From Ustilago trichophora (taxonomy: Eukaryota > Basidiomycota > Ustilaginomycetes > Ustilaginales > Ustilaginaceae): a stretch of DNA of 64,000 nucleotides. Positions 53,440-62,035 of the stretch are shown in pieces (within the stretch, counting starts at the first letter, position 1; every line of letters starts with the position of its first letter). The notes below the pieces were generated by a model. That model had not been told where the DNA came from, did not search any database, and saw only the letters and a list, made by a program, of their open reading frames with translations. Both the position numbers and the translations under genes were made by a program. The stretch is taken from contig OOIN01000017.1 in assembly GCA_900323505.1 (NCBI GenBank), positions 868,001 through 932,000 on the forward strand, in the 5' to 3' direction.

Positions 53440-55884
53440 ATGAAGGCTTCAAAGGTCAAACATTCACCCACATCATCCAACGACGGTCTAAGCGCAGACT
53501 CACGCCCTCTAGCCAGCACTTCCACCAGCGCTGCCGGCCATCCATACCCTTCCAAGATTCTCGCTTGCGTCGCATGCCGCAACAGCAAGGTCAAATGCAT
53601 TTCCGATGGTCCTGCACAGTGCAAGCGATGTCTCGACCACGGCCTTACTTGTATTCGCCCAGAATACCAGCGGCTCAAGAAGGCCAAGGCAAAACTTGCA
53701 CGCTTCCAGCACGAGGCCAACCTCACAAGCGAGCCCGACACCAAACCTGCTGCAGTAGCCATGGACGAGTCCGAGGAATTGCTGCCCGATAAACCTATTC
53801 TACCTCAGGAATCGCCTACGACGCTTTTCAGCAATGCTTCTTATGGCAAGTCCTCGCAGCTGCTCCACAATCTCCACAGCGTTCGCTCCGACGTTCGAGA
53901 CGAGTGGGATCCAGTGTCAGCGGGTATCATGGACCTCGAGACCAGTCGAATTCTGTTTGAAACTTTCATGGTCAAACTAGAAGCGCTCCTCTCCTTCTTC
54001 GACCCTCGCATTCACTCCTATCAGTACATTCGCTCTCACTCCAGCCTCCTCTTTACAACCATGTGTTGGCTCGCAGCCACTGTCTCCGACTTTCCTACTG
54101 CACCTCGCATCATGAACGACCTCAAACTCCACATCGACAATGTTCTTCTTCCGGCCATCTATTGCCAGAACCTGCGCTCCGTAGAAATCGTTCAAGGATT
54201 CCTCATGCTCGCTGCCTATCTTCGCCCGACGCAGAATCCGTCTGAGGATCGATCATGGACCTTACTAGGTCACGCTATTCGTGTAGCCACGGATCTCGAC
54301 ATGCATTCCAGGGTCCTCTCCACGTCGCAACAATTTCAGACTTTGCCTGTCTCTGCTCCGACAGCGAATACTTCGAACACCTCGGCTGGACAGGACCGCG
54401 TGGCTTCAGAGAGCGGTCTTGCTAAGCAGCAAGAGATTTGGCATCAGCGCAACAAAGAGAGAGCCTGGATGCACATTTGGCTCCACGAAGCTTCCTCCTC
54501 ACAATACACTGGTCGCGTCTCGCTCCTCTCCAAAGATCCTATCGTCGAGTTCTCACGTGGCTGGCATCTCCATCCGGAGGCACTCCATACTGACGTGGTC
54601 TTTGTGGCTCTCATCGAACTTCGTTCCCAGCTGGCGCAAAACAAGGAGCTCTTCCGCCTCCTTAGTGGTCGCGCTGGCCCAAATTCTGGCAACACTACCA
54701 ATACCACCAACTCGACAACCTCGCAGGCGGCTCAACCTTCTTCATCGTCAGAGGCAGATTCCGCGTGGATCAGACACTATTTGGACCGCTGCCACCGCGA
54801 TCTTTCGTCTTGGGAAGAGCGCTGGGTCGTCAATCCCTCACGATCGGCCACCCATCCTCGTCCACTTCGCCTCGAGCTGGGCTCACTTTACATCTGCTAT
54901 GCTCGTATGCAGCTCCTCTCACTACCACTCCAATGGCCCACGCTGCAACCTTCCATGGCCACACGCATCGTCTCGGATCTGCACTCTGTTTCCATCAGAT
55001 ATCTCGAAGACTTCCTCGACCGCACTTCGCCGCAACGGCTCGCCCATTCCTACAATTCAATCTGCGTCACCGCCACCTACGCCGTTGTCATTGCACTCAA
55101 ACTCACAAAACTGGCGCCCACGTACTCTTTTATCAACTCCGCTAGGATCGTCAAGCTGGTTTCTCGCGTTTCCGAGTACCTGCGCAAGGGCGGTAACTGG
55201 ACATCGCACCAGAGCGGCTCAAGTTTGTCGTATGCCAGGTACATCGACCAGCTTTTGAACATGGAAAGCTCTCAACAGGTCCATCAGACCAACCCCACAA
55301 CGCCTTCTGTCGAGCGCGGCGCCGAGACATACGGCCGTCCCCATGCCGCCACTTCATCCATGGCGCCAGCCAATGACCATAGTCGTGCCGGATACACCAA
55401 CGGTCATTCTCACCGCAAAAATGGCATGGCTCCCGGTATTTCTGCGATGCAGCAGACAGACGCAACTCTTCCACCCCTTGCTGGTGCCGATCGTGATCGA
55501 CAGCTGTCTCGCAACCCGCCGCCCTCTTTGCAACGCGGTCTTTCCAATGTATCGCATCCGCTTAGCTCGCCACGTATCATCTACACTGCCACACCAGGCT
55601 CCGAAACCGGGCTCTTTCCTCGCATCTCTTCCAGCCCGCATCCCGCGCAGCAGATATTACCTGGACCTGCGACTCCATCGTCGCATTTCTCCCTGCCACC
55701 AGGATTGACAACGCCGCTTCCATCAGGCAACAGCGACCACTTCCAATACGCCACAGCGCCAGGTGTCGAAATAGGCCACCCGCAGTGGGCCTTCCTGGCA
55801 AACGATCCAGAGCTGTTTGCCTGGGCCAGATCCTTTCTAAACGACGAGCTCGATCTGACTATGCCAGGCGCTTCATTTCATTGA
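53440..55884 (+). CDS. Zn2Cys6 fungal transcription factor
   Basis: An 814-residue single-exon protein. The binuclear zinc cluster is C43-x2-C46-x6-C53-x7-C61-x2-C64-x6-C71 (CVACRNSKVKC, then CKRCLDHGLTC), followed by a basic linker and short heptad-like helix (QRLKKAKAKLARFQHEANL). The middle, about residues 150-620, has the form of the fungal transcription-factor regulatory domain (LLFTTMCWLAATVSDF, GHAIRVATDLDMH, KERAWMHIWLHE). The C-terminal 200 residues are Ser/Pro-rich with acidic endings. It is a nuclear DNA-binding regulator. Its targets are unknown and no cluster of co-regulated enzymes surrounds it. Confidence 0.9.
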   Translation: MKASKVKHSPTSSNDGLSADSRPLASTSTSAAGHPYPSKILACVACRNSKVKCISDGPAQCKRCLDHGLTCIRPEYQRLKKAKAKLARFQHEANLTSEPDTKPAAVAMDESEELLPDKPILPQESPTTLFSNASYGKSSQLLHNLHSVRSDVRDEWDPVSAGIMDLETSRILFETFMVKLEALLSFFDPRIHSYQYIRSHSSLLFTTMCWLAATVSDFPTAPRIMNDLKLHIDNVLLPAIYCQNLRSVEIVQGFLMLAAYLRPTQNPSEDRSWTLLGHAIRVATDLDMHSRVLSTSQQFQTLPVSAPTANTSNTSAGQDRVASESGLAKQQEIWHQRNKERAWMHIWLHEASSSQYTGRVSLLSKDPIVEFSRGWHLHPEALHTDVVFVALIELRSQLAQNKELFRLLSGRAGPNSGNTTNTTNSTTSQAAQPSSSSEADSAWIRHYLDRCHRDLSSWEERWVVNPSRSATHPRPLRLELGSLYICYARMQLLSLPLQWPTLQPSMATRIVSDLHSVSIRYLEDFLDRTSPQRLAHSYNSICVTATYAVVIALKLTKLAPTYSFINSARIVKLVSRVSEYLRKGGNWTSHQSGSSLSYARYIDQLLNMESSQQVHQTNPTTPSVERGAETYGRPHAATSSMAPANDHSRAGYTNGHSHRKNGMAPGISAMQQTDATLPPLAGADRDRQLSRNPPPSLQRGLSNVSHPLSSPRIIYTATPGSETGLFPRISSSPHPAQQILPGPATPSSHFSLPPGLTTPLPSGNSDHFQYATAPGVEIGHPQWAFLANDPELFAWARSFLNDELDLTMPGASFH

Positions 55885-56566
55885 GGCTTGTCTTCGCTTG
55901 CAGCAAATCTCTAATCAAGACCCTGGTCCGATCGGTAACGTTCCGCGTCTTCTGTTCTCTGTATGCTAGCTGTATTTCATGCAAATGCGAGCCGTCTGGG
56001 CTTCCATCGTATACAAATGGTCGAGGCAACAGCTGCGTCATGATGATGCCGATCAGGCAAAGCTGATTTTCAGCCGCTTGATTCGAGGCTCTCCACTCAG
56101 CCCAGCATCATCTTGGCCTGTTCCACGCATTCGTTTGCTCTGGCCTGTGGCGAAAATCCGATTGGTCGGTCTTTGCAGTAAGGCCGTAGGACTGCGCATG
56201 GGTGTTCCTTGGATGAGCGGGCATTTGCCCTCGGCCGCATCAAGTTGTTGGCGAGCCGCCACCTTGTCGTCGTTGTTTTCAAGATCGCAGACGTAATGAG
56301 CAAAGTTGTGGTCAAATTGATTGGTACCGTAGGAGCTCAGACCAAATAGCATTGGAGTCATGTTTTTGGCCAGCTCATCCAATTGTTTCAGGACCGGATA
56401 GCTCTGTTCGTCCAAGCCGCTGACATAAATGTTGTAGCGTACTCTGCGCGCAATGTTGGCATCTGTGTTTGCCGGCTCAGCCGAGCTGAGCTACAAGTGA
56501 GCCTTTGTGATAGGTCCACGAAGGTCCAAAACCAACTCGAGACATGACGTGGTCCTGGTCGAGTCG

Positions 56567-56610
<44 letters not shown>

Positions 56611-56615
56611 AGAGA
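55885..56615. other. Spacer with an uncertain minus-strand open frame and (GA)n tract
   Basis: A minus-strand frame from about 56490 to 56053 stays open and reads protein-like (RRVRYNIYVSGLDEQSYPV, then QLDELAKNMTPMLFGL) but has no ATG before its first 40 codons, and I recognise no family. A (GA)n microsatellite of about 46 bases lies at 56571-56616. It may be a remnant exon or chance. Confidence 0.3.
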
Positions 56616-56616
56616 G
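56571..56616. repeat. (GA)n microsatellite
   Basis: Nearly perfect GA repeat adjoining the hairpin at 56616-56655. Confidence 0.9.
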
Positions 56617-56655
56617 ACGAGTGTGCGCGCTTGACTGAGCGCGTGCACACTTGTC
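56616..56655. repeat. 40-bp hairpin, copy A
   Basis: Arms GACGAGTGTGCGCGC and GCGCGTGCACACTTGTC flank the loop TTGACTGA. It matches the 40 bases at 61921-61960 in the same strand orientation at 36 of 40 positions (by eye), although the DNA next to both hairpins is related in opposite orientation. Confidence 0.85.
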
Positions 56656-56760
56656 TGCCGAAAGCCGAGTTTTTTGTGTGTGACTGAATATCTCGGCCGA
56701 CACGACGTATTGAAACGTCCGAATTACACTCGCTTCACCATCTTTTTGGTGAGCATGGTT
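56656..56760 (+). pseudogene. Fragment related to the start of the Ty3/gypsy pol ORF
   Basis: The + strand here resembles the reverse complement of about 61830-61920, including a shared CGGCCGACACGACG block. Translated, CVTEYLGRHDVLKRPNYTRF matches CETELPGRHDALKQANYIRY of the pol ORF at roughly 60% of positions in the same frame. It is too short to be functional. I read it as an old remnant of a related element in inverted orientation. Confidence 0.65.
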
Positions 56761-56978
56761 GCATGTGCGCTCTGCATCTCACCACCACCACCACCACCCT
56801 CCGCTACTGCCGTCGCCACCGCTACCGCTACCGCCACCTCGACACTTGCTCTCTCTCCCTCTCTCTCGCTCCTTGTCACCCATCTGAGCTCGAATCAGCG
56901 TGTGGTGTTGCCATTGGCGTCGGCAGCCTGCCGTGACCTGAAACTGACACAAGATTAGTTCGCATTTAGTGATGCATC

Positions 56979-57521
56979 ATGGCATCTTTACCGTCCTCGC
57001 ATCAGTCCAGCTCCGGCTCCACCGCCAGTTATAAGGCGCAGCTCACCAAGCTTGAATCTCAGCTTGATGTCTTGCTCCTGTCATGCCTTGATGACAACCA
57101 GATCATCTCAACCTCGTCACCTCTTGCTGGCGACGTCTCTGCACTCCTGCAAGATCGACTGTCCAGCCGATTCGAACCCACCAAATGGCCTCTAGATCGT
57201 GTCCATGACTTTCTCAAGTCCTTTTTTGAATCTCATCCTGAGTTGCATCTTCATCACACTCAGTCAACCGTCATCGATAAGAAGGAGGAGGAGGAGGGGA
57301 AGAAGGACGACAACGACGACGATGAGAAGTTCGACGTGGCGGCTCCTACCACACCGGTCACACCGACTTCTGCGCTACCGCAACTGCCATCACAACAAGC
57401 TCTCAACGACACCCCTCGCACCGCCAAAGCAGCAGCTCATCTGAATCAGTTCAGACTCGCTGAGTGTTGGTCGTTCCTTGTTCACGATCACGACGGTATT
57501 TGTCACAAACATAAGCGTTGA
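56979..57521 (+). CDS. Hypothetical 180-residue protein
   Basis: Single-exon ORF from the ATG at 56979. The N-terminal half is helical-looking and non-repetitive (YKAQLTKLESQLDVLLLSCL, WPLDRVHDFLKSFFE). The middle is an acidic/Lys tract, followed by a Pro/Thr-rich segment and a helix ending LAECWSFLVHDHDG. No signal peptide, membrane segment or known domain. It could be a small real gene or the first exon of one cut short by the retroelement downstream. It lies inside the segment bounded by the two inverted repeat-related regions. Confidence 0.4.
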   Translation: MASLPSSHQSSSGSTASYKAQLTKLESQLDVLLLSCLDDNQIISTSSPLAGDVSALLQDRLSSRFEPTKWPLDRVHDFLKSFFESHPELHLHHTQSTVIDKKEEEEGKKDDNDDDEKFDVAAPTTPVTPTSALPQLPSQQALNDTPRTAKAAAHLNQFRLAECWSFLVHDHDGICHKHKR

Positions 57522-58083
57522 CAAAGACTCAAACTGGTGACAAGAGGATGATATGGAGAAGACGAGAATCAAAATCAGGAATGCTAAAGATGCTGTTGGA
57601 TGATGATGGTAACTACAAAGAAAGACTGCTGAGCTGCGACGACGAAAACTGAGCAAATTCCAATTTCTCGGGATTCGGACAGCCACGTCGCGCTTGACAA
57701 AACACGTCACGCTTAACGGAACATGAAATCCGGTGACAGGTGCCCCTGCAAAGAAAGGCTACGTCCCGGAGACTAACAACAGAACTGCTACAAAAAGAGA
57801 TTAGAAACGACGACTAGAACCATATCTGGAGCCGAGGAATGAGAAATGGGAAGTTGGTGAGCGAGTTGAATCGCAGATAAGAGAAAGTGCTGCTAGACCA
57901 TCCGAGGATGGCGAAAGGAATGCAAGTGGAAAAGGGGTTGCTAAATGCAGCGAATGTTGCAAATGTTGCGAGTGCTGCGAGTGTGCCGAAAATGCTGCTA
58001 TGCTGCTATGCTGTTGAAGGGTGAATGCAAGGGTAATGGCGAAGATGAGACAACATTGCTGCTTTGGATCGCGTTGGTAACTG
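57522..58083. other. Spacer between the orphan ORF and the retroelement
   Basis: 562 bases. It holds a short TGC-rich minisatellite-like stretch at about 57945-58015 (variants of ATGTTGCGAGTGCTGCGAG). I compared it by eye with the DNA beyond 62026 and found no long terminal repeat pair. Confidence 0.4.
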
Positions 58084-61000
58084 CTAATGATTGTTGGTCG
58101 TTTGCTCAGGCCAGTAAGGTTTCAGTCGGTCTTGATGTACTCGTTCTTCCTGCCCGTCGATAAGACTTCGAATGATATACGTCTTCCTCTGCTTCGATGA
58201 CACAGCGTACGGTCCTACCCAGCGAGGTGCTAGCTTTGCTTGAGTGGAGTAAGTTGACTCCAGCGAAGTTTGATGTCGTAATACCAAATCACCGGGCTTG
58301 TAGACGAAGGAGCTTTGGTATGGAGTGCTGTGCTCTACTCTCTTTGCCTGTGCTTCTTCAAGAGTTGACAAGGCTTCCACCCGCATGACATCGACGAAAG
58401 CGCGCTGGCTGCGTATTGCATTGATATCAGGTACTTGTTCACCTTGGCCCTCTTTCGCATCCTTAATTGTGAACCCAAACATCAGCTCCACTGGCGACCA
58501 GTTTGACATGCCCTCAATAGGCCTGCGGTTTAACTCTCGAACCGCGATTGACAGGTATGGTACCCATTGCTGAGATTTGGATTCACTTTCCACCAACGGG
58601 GTTGCAACGAGCTTGCGAAGCGTTTGCACAAGCAGTCCGTTATGTCGCTCGACTAGTCCATTGATCCAAGGTGCATAAGCACTGACGATGTGTTGCTCAA
58701 CTTCTTTCTTGGCGAGGTAGTTTGCAACTTCAGCGCAATCGAAGTGTGACCCACCATCCGATACAATACGGCCTGGTAACACTCCTAAAGAATCGTAGAG
58801 CTCCTGCAATGCTTTGACTACGTCACGACCTCGCTGATTGGTGCAAGCGAAAGCCCACATAAAGCGACTGAAATAGTCGACGATGACCAAGACTTTGCTA
58901 CGGCTGTGCGAGATCGGTAGGCTGATGAAATCCATAGCCCAAACAGACATGGGCGAATTGACAATAACTGGGTCAATGCTGCTAGTTCTTCGAGGGCCGA
59001 ATTGCTGACAGGTTTGACAGCGTTTGAGCGTATCTCTTATGTCTCTCCACATGAGCGGCCAATGAATGCCTTCCTGCAATCGAAGTATGTGAATCGTGGC
59101 TGAGATCCCGGCATGGCTTCGCGAATGAACCTTTTGCACATAGGTGAGAGCTTCCTTGCGTGGTATAACTTGGAAAGTTTCGCCATCTTGGTGATAGACA
59201 AAGTCGTCTCCAACTACTTGGTAAGCGCTTTGCCGATGCATCTTCTTTTGCAAAGCTTCGGACTGTGGTTGCTCGAGAAAGAGAAGAAAGCGCAAAAGAG
59301 GTTCCAGTTTGTCTCCCTCAAACCGTCTAAGCAACGGACCTATTGCCGAGTCAAGCTCGAGATAACGCTGTGCCTTTTCTTCGTTGCTTTCCGAATCACT
59401 GCTGATTGTGTTAACAAATAAATGGCCATTCTCCTGCAGAGGTTTGCTAGGATCGTCCGTCTTGGCTTCCGGTCGATGAGATAGGCCATGTGCGAGTTGA
59501 TGTCGTCGGCCAGCGCAATGTCGAACATCCACAATGTTGTAGGCTAAAAGCTGCTCACGCCACCTGGCATGTGCAACAGGCATCTTATCTGATCGCAAGA
59601 TGTCGCGCAAGGCCGTGCAGTCTGTTACGAGTATGATTTGTTGACCAAAGGTATATGGGGAAAACTTGTCGAGAGCGAACTTTGCTGCTGCCAACTCGCC
59701 GAGGTGAGCCGAATACCGCTTTTCCGATGGTAATAGCTTTCTGCTAGCATAAGCAATTGGGAAAGCAACCCATTTTCGTTCTGCCTTTTCTTCTGTCGAA
59801 CTCTCTTGCAAGGGTTCTAGAATGACTTGCCAATTGCCCGAGTCATCCTTGTACATCTCGTACTCTTGCATGAGTACTGCTCCCATGCCTGCGAGACTCC
59901 AGTCACTGTGAACGACGAACGGTCTGTCGTACCTTGGCTCTTTGAGGACTTTAGAATTGACCAATGCATGCTTGATTCGGAGAAACGCGGCGTCGTGCTT
60001 GTTGGTCCAGCTGGTTTCGAGACTTTGATCATAGTTCTCCACTCGTTGCGTGAGTTCATCCATAGGTCCAAAGATCTTTGCAAAGCCGGGTATCTTGGAG
60101 CGCAAGTATGAACAGACTCCTCGGAAAACCATTAGCTCGCGAACGGTCTTGGGCTTTGGCCAATCGACGATGGCTCGAAGGCGATTGGGATCAATGCTAA
60201 TGCCTTTCTGACCTACTACTTGACCGCAGAATGTGATTTCTTCGTAAAGGAACCGACACTTGTTCACGGACAGTGTGAACCCAGAGTCAATGGCCCGATC
60301 GAGGAAAACCCTGAGCCAAGTGAAGTAGGCACCGAAGTCTTGATGCCCTGCCGCTACGTCATCCATCCAGAAATCGCTATCCCTATCGAACAGATCGCCA
60401 AACGCTGTTGTGATAAAGCGATAGTAAAGAGAAGGCCCCACTTTGAATCCGAATGGCATGACCGTATACCCGTAGAAGCCGAGATCCTCAATATAGGTAA
60501 CAGAGAGCATAGTAGCAAGCTCTGAGTTCGCAACAATAAAGAATCCGGCGCAACCATCGCCCTTGAACAGATAACGCTTGTTTGACAGCTTAGATGCCTT
60601 CAGCGTGATATCGCCTGGAACAAATGCTGCATCTCGCATGTATCGATTAATTGGCGCGTAGTTATGGACTAGATGATATCGTGCTTTGGTTGTCTCTGCA
60701 GTAGGTGGCGGTGCAGTGGTTGGCGTCGGGTCTTCCAGGTTTGGATCATATGGTAAGCCGGCCTTCTTGAGAGATGCATTGACTTGCTTACGCAGTTCTT
60801 CAATGGAGACATTTGAGTCGATCTCCGCTGCTGGCTTTGGTACAATACGCGTTTCAGAGATCCAACAAACTCCATCTTCATCAATTTTAACGAGGAACCC
60901 ATTTTCGATAAGCTCGCGCACTTGTCGATGCAGAAACTCCTTTTGCGGGGGCGAAAGTGGTTGTGACTTTGAGCGACGAGCCGTATTGGGCGGTTCCATA

Positions 61001-61914
61001 ATCAGAACGGGGTCACAGATGACCTTACAGTTCTGTTTACAATCAGCTGAGGTTTCTGCAAATGCTAGATGTTTTGCCTTAAGTAACGCTCGTAGATGTT
61101 GCCGCTCTGCCGCGGTACCTTCAGTGCCAAACTGCTTCTCGAGTAAAGCTGCAATACGCTCTGCTCGTTCTTCCGAGATATCGTTCTCTTTGCCATTGAC
61201 TCGGTATGGTTGGAATTGCTCTCGTTGAGCAAGTCTATTGGCTTCATACAGAACGTCGAAATCGTTCAGAGGCAATTTACGCTGCAAGTCGAGCAGTTCT
61301 TCTGGATCCGCCTTTTCCTCGAACCTGACTTGACGCTTGACAGGTTGCTCGCTATCCAATTCTGACCATGACATAGAAAGATCGGCCAATTCATTCTCTT
61401 CTGTTACAGCTTGCATCTCGAAAACAACTGGCTCGTTTCCCTCGTCTTGATGTGCTGAGTCGAGGATTGACCGCTCTAGATCTTCGATGTTGGGCATGCA
61501 TGGTTGGGCAGCAATGAGCATGCGTATAGCCGCCATAGGTGTATCCGGCACAGGTATATCCCGTTGTCTTGCTGTGGTAGACATCAACGGGATCCAACTG
61601 CGGATAAAGCTATGCTTAGAGAAGTCGGGAACATAGATAATGTCGAGCTCGTAAAACTGGATAGCATGAAGAGCCGTCTTCCAAGGTTTGCCCAATATCA
61701 TGAATGGCTCCGCTACTGGTAAAACCTCAAATTCGATTTCGTTAGAGGGAAGATCGTTCTGTGATCCACTGACGGAGATGGTGATGTTGACTTTCCCATC
61801 TGTTTGCACTCTTCTGCCATCCGCTAGACAAACAAAGTTGGAGTAGCGGATATAATTCGCTTGTTTCAATGCGTCGTGTCGGCCGGGTAGCTCAGTCTCA
61901 CAGAATCTTGGCAT
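58084..61914 (-). CDS. Ty3/gypsy Pol polyprotein (partial protease, RT, RNase H, integrase)
   Basis: 1,276 residues from the first ATG at 61914. Near residues 72-78 is MILGKPW, the C-terminal mark of a retropepsin; the DSG active site is missing. The reverse-transcriptase core FWMDD (about residue 515) has Trp where most elements have Tyr before MDD. RNase H follows (LVTDCTALRDIL). The integrase has an HX3H...CX2C zinc finger (VHSRSHAG, then CQTC) and a catalytic D, D-35-E triad: WAMDFISLP, IVSDGGSHFD and GLVERHNG. The C-terminus (WVGPYAV ... RVHQDRLKPYW) fits the integrase tail; I see no chromodomain. No stops or frameshifts, so it may be a young copy. Confidence 0.88.
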   Translation of the reverse strand: MPRFCETELPGRHDALKQANYIRYSNFVCLADGRRVQTDGKVNITISVSGSQNDLPSNEIEFEVLPVAEPFMILGKPWKTALHAIQFYELDIIYVPDFSKHSFIRSWIPLMSTTARQRDIPVPDTPMAAIRMLIAAQPCMPNIEDLERSILDSAHQDEGNEPVVFEMQAVTEENELADLSMSWSELDSEQPVKRQVRFEEKADPEELLDLQRKLPLNDFDVLYEANRLAQREQFQPYRVNGKENDISEERAERIAALLEKQFGTEGTAAERQHLRALLKAKHLAFAETSADCKQNCKVICDPVLIMEPPNTARRSKSQPLSPPQKEFLHRQVRELIENGFLVKIDEDGVCWISETRIVPKPAAEIDSNVSIEELRKQVNASLKKAGLPYDPNLEDPTPTTAPPPTAETTKARYHLVHNYAPINRYMRDAAFVPGDITLKASKLSNKRYLFKGDGCAGFFIVANSELATMLSVTYIEDLGFYGYTVMPFGFKVGPSLYYRFITTAFGDLFDRDSDFWMDDVAAGHQDFGAYFTWLRVFLDRAIDSGFTLSVNKCRFLYEEITFCGQVVGQKGISIDPNRLRAIVDWPKPKTVRELMVFRGVCSYLRSKIPGFAKIFGPMDELTQRVENYDQSLETSWTNKHDAAFLRIKHALVNSKVLKEPRYDRPFVVHSDWSLAGMGAVLMQEYEMYKDDSGNWQVILEPLQESSTEEKAERKWVAFPIAYASRKLLPSEKRYSAHLGELAAAKFALDKFSPYTFGQQIILVTDCTALRDILRSDKMPVAHARWREQLLAYNIVDVRHCAGRRHQLAHGLSHRPEAKTDDPSKPLQENGHLFVNTISSDSESNEEKAQRYLELDSAIGPLLRRFEGDKLEPLLRFLLFLEQPQSEALQKKMHRQSAYQVVGDDFVYHQDGETFQVIPRKEALTYVQKVHSRSHAGISATIHILRLQEGIHWPLMWRDIRDTLKRCQTCQQFGPRRTSSIDPVIVNSPMSVWAMDFISLPISHSRSKVLVIVDYFSRFMWAFACTNQRGRDVVKALQELYDSLGVLPGRIVSDGGSHFDCAEVANYLAKKEVEQHIVSAYAPWINGLVERHNGLLVQTLRKLVATPLVESESKSQQWVPYLSIAVRELNRRPIEGMSNWSPVELMFGFTIKDAKEGQGEQVPDINAIRSQRAFVDVMRVEALSTLEEAQAKRVEHSTPYQSSFVYKPGDLVLRHQTSLESTYSTQAKLAPRWVGPYAVSSKQRKTYIIRSLIDGQEERVHQDRLKPYWPEQTTNNH

Positions 61915-61920
61915 TCGGCG

Positions 61921-61960
61921 GACGAGCGTGCACGCTTGACTGAGCGCGCGCACACTCGTC
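61921..61960. repeat. 40-bp hairpin, copy B
   Basis: Arms GACGAGCGTGCACGC and GCGCGCGCACACTCGTC with loop TTGACTGA. Overlaps the first codons of the retroelement frame, just upstream of its first ATG. Related to 56616-56655. Confidence 0.85.
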
Positions 61961-62009
61961 AACACACACTCTCTTCTCTCTCTCCCTTCTTCTCTATCAT
62001 CATCATCCA

Positions 62010-62035
62010 AACACTGGCCTCGCAAGGCAGTGTTT
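62010..62035. repeat. Short hairpin at the upstream edge of the retroelement
   Basis: AACACTGGCCT and AGGCAGTGTT are near-complementary arms around a CGCA loop at the point where recognisable pol sequence stops. Confidence 0.6.

Larger units (their letters stand above)
58084..62025 (-). mobile_element. Ty3/gypsy retroelement body, 5' part and LTRs not found
   Basis: A pol region in the protease-RT-RNase H-integrase order typical of Ty3/gypsy. The frame opens at about 62025. No gag and no DSG protease active site is present upstream, and no LTR pair is visible, so the copy looks 5'-truncated although pol itself is unbroken. Confidence 0.8.

Noticed and set aside
54419..55258. 279-codon + strand frame inside the Zn2Cys6 gene in another frame
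   Set aside because: Ser/Arg-rich out-of-frame translation; the main frame is unbroken and domain-bearing.
57168..57182. tRNA-like B box (GGGTTCGAATC on the minus strand)
   Set aside because: No A box at the proper distance and no cloverleaf; it lies inside the orphan ORF.
61878..61900. tRNA-like A box (GGGTAGCTCAGT)
   Set aside because: No matching B box or cloverleaf, and it lies inside the retroelement pol frame.
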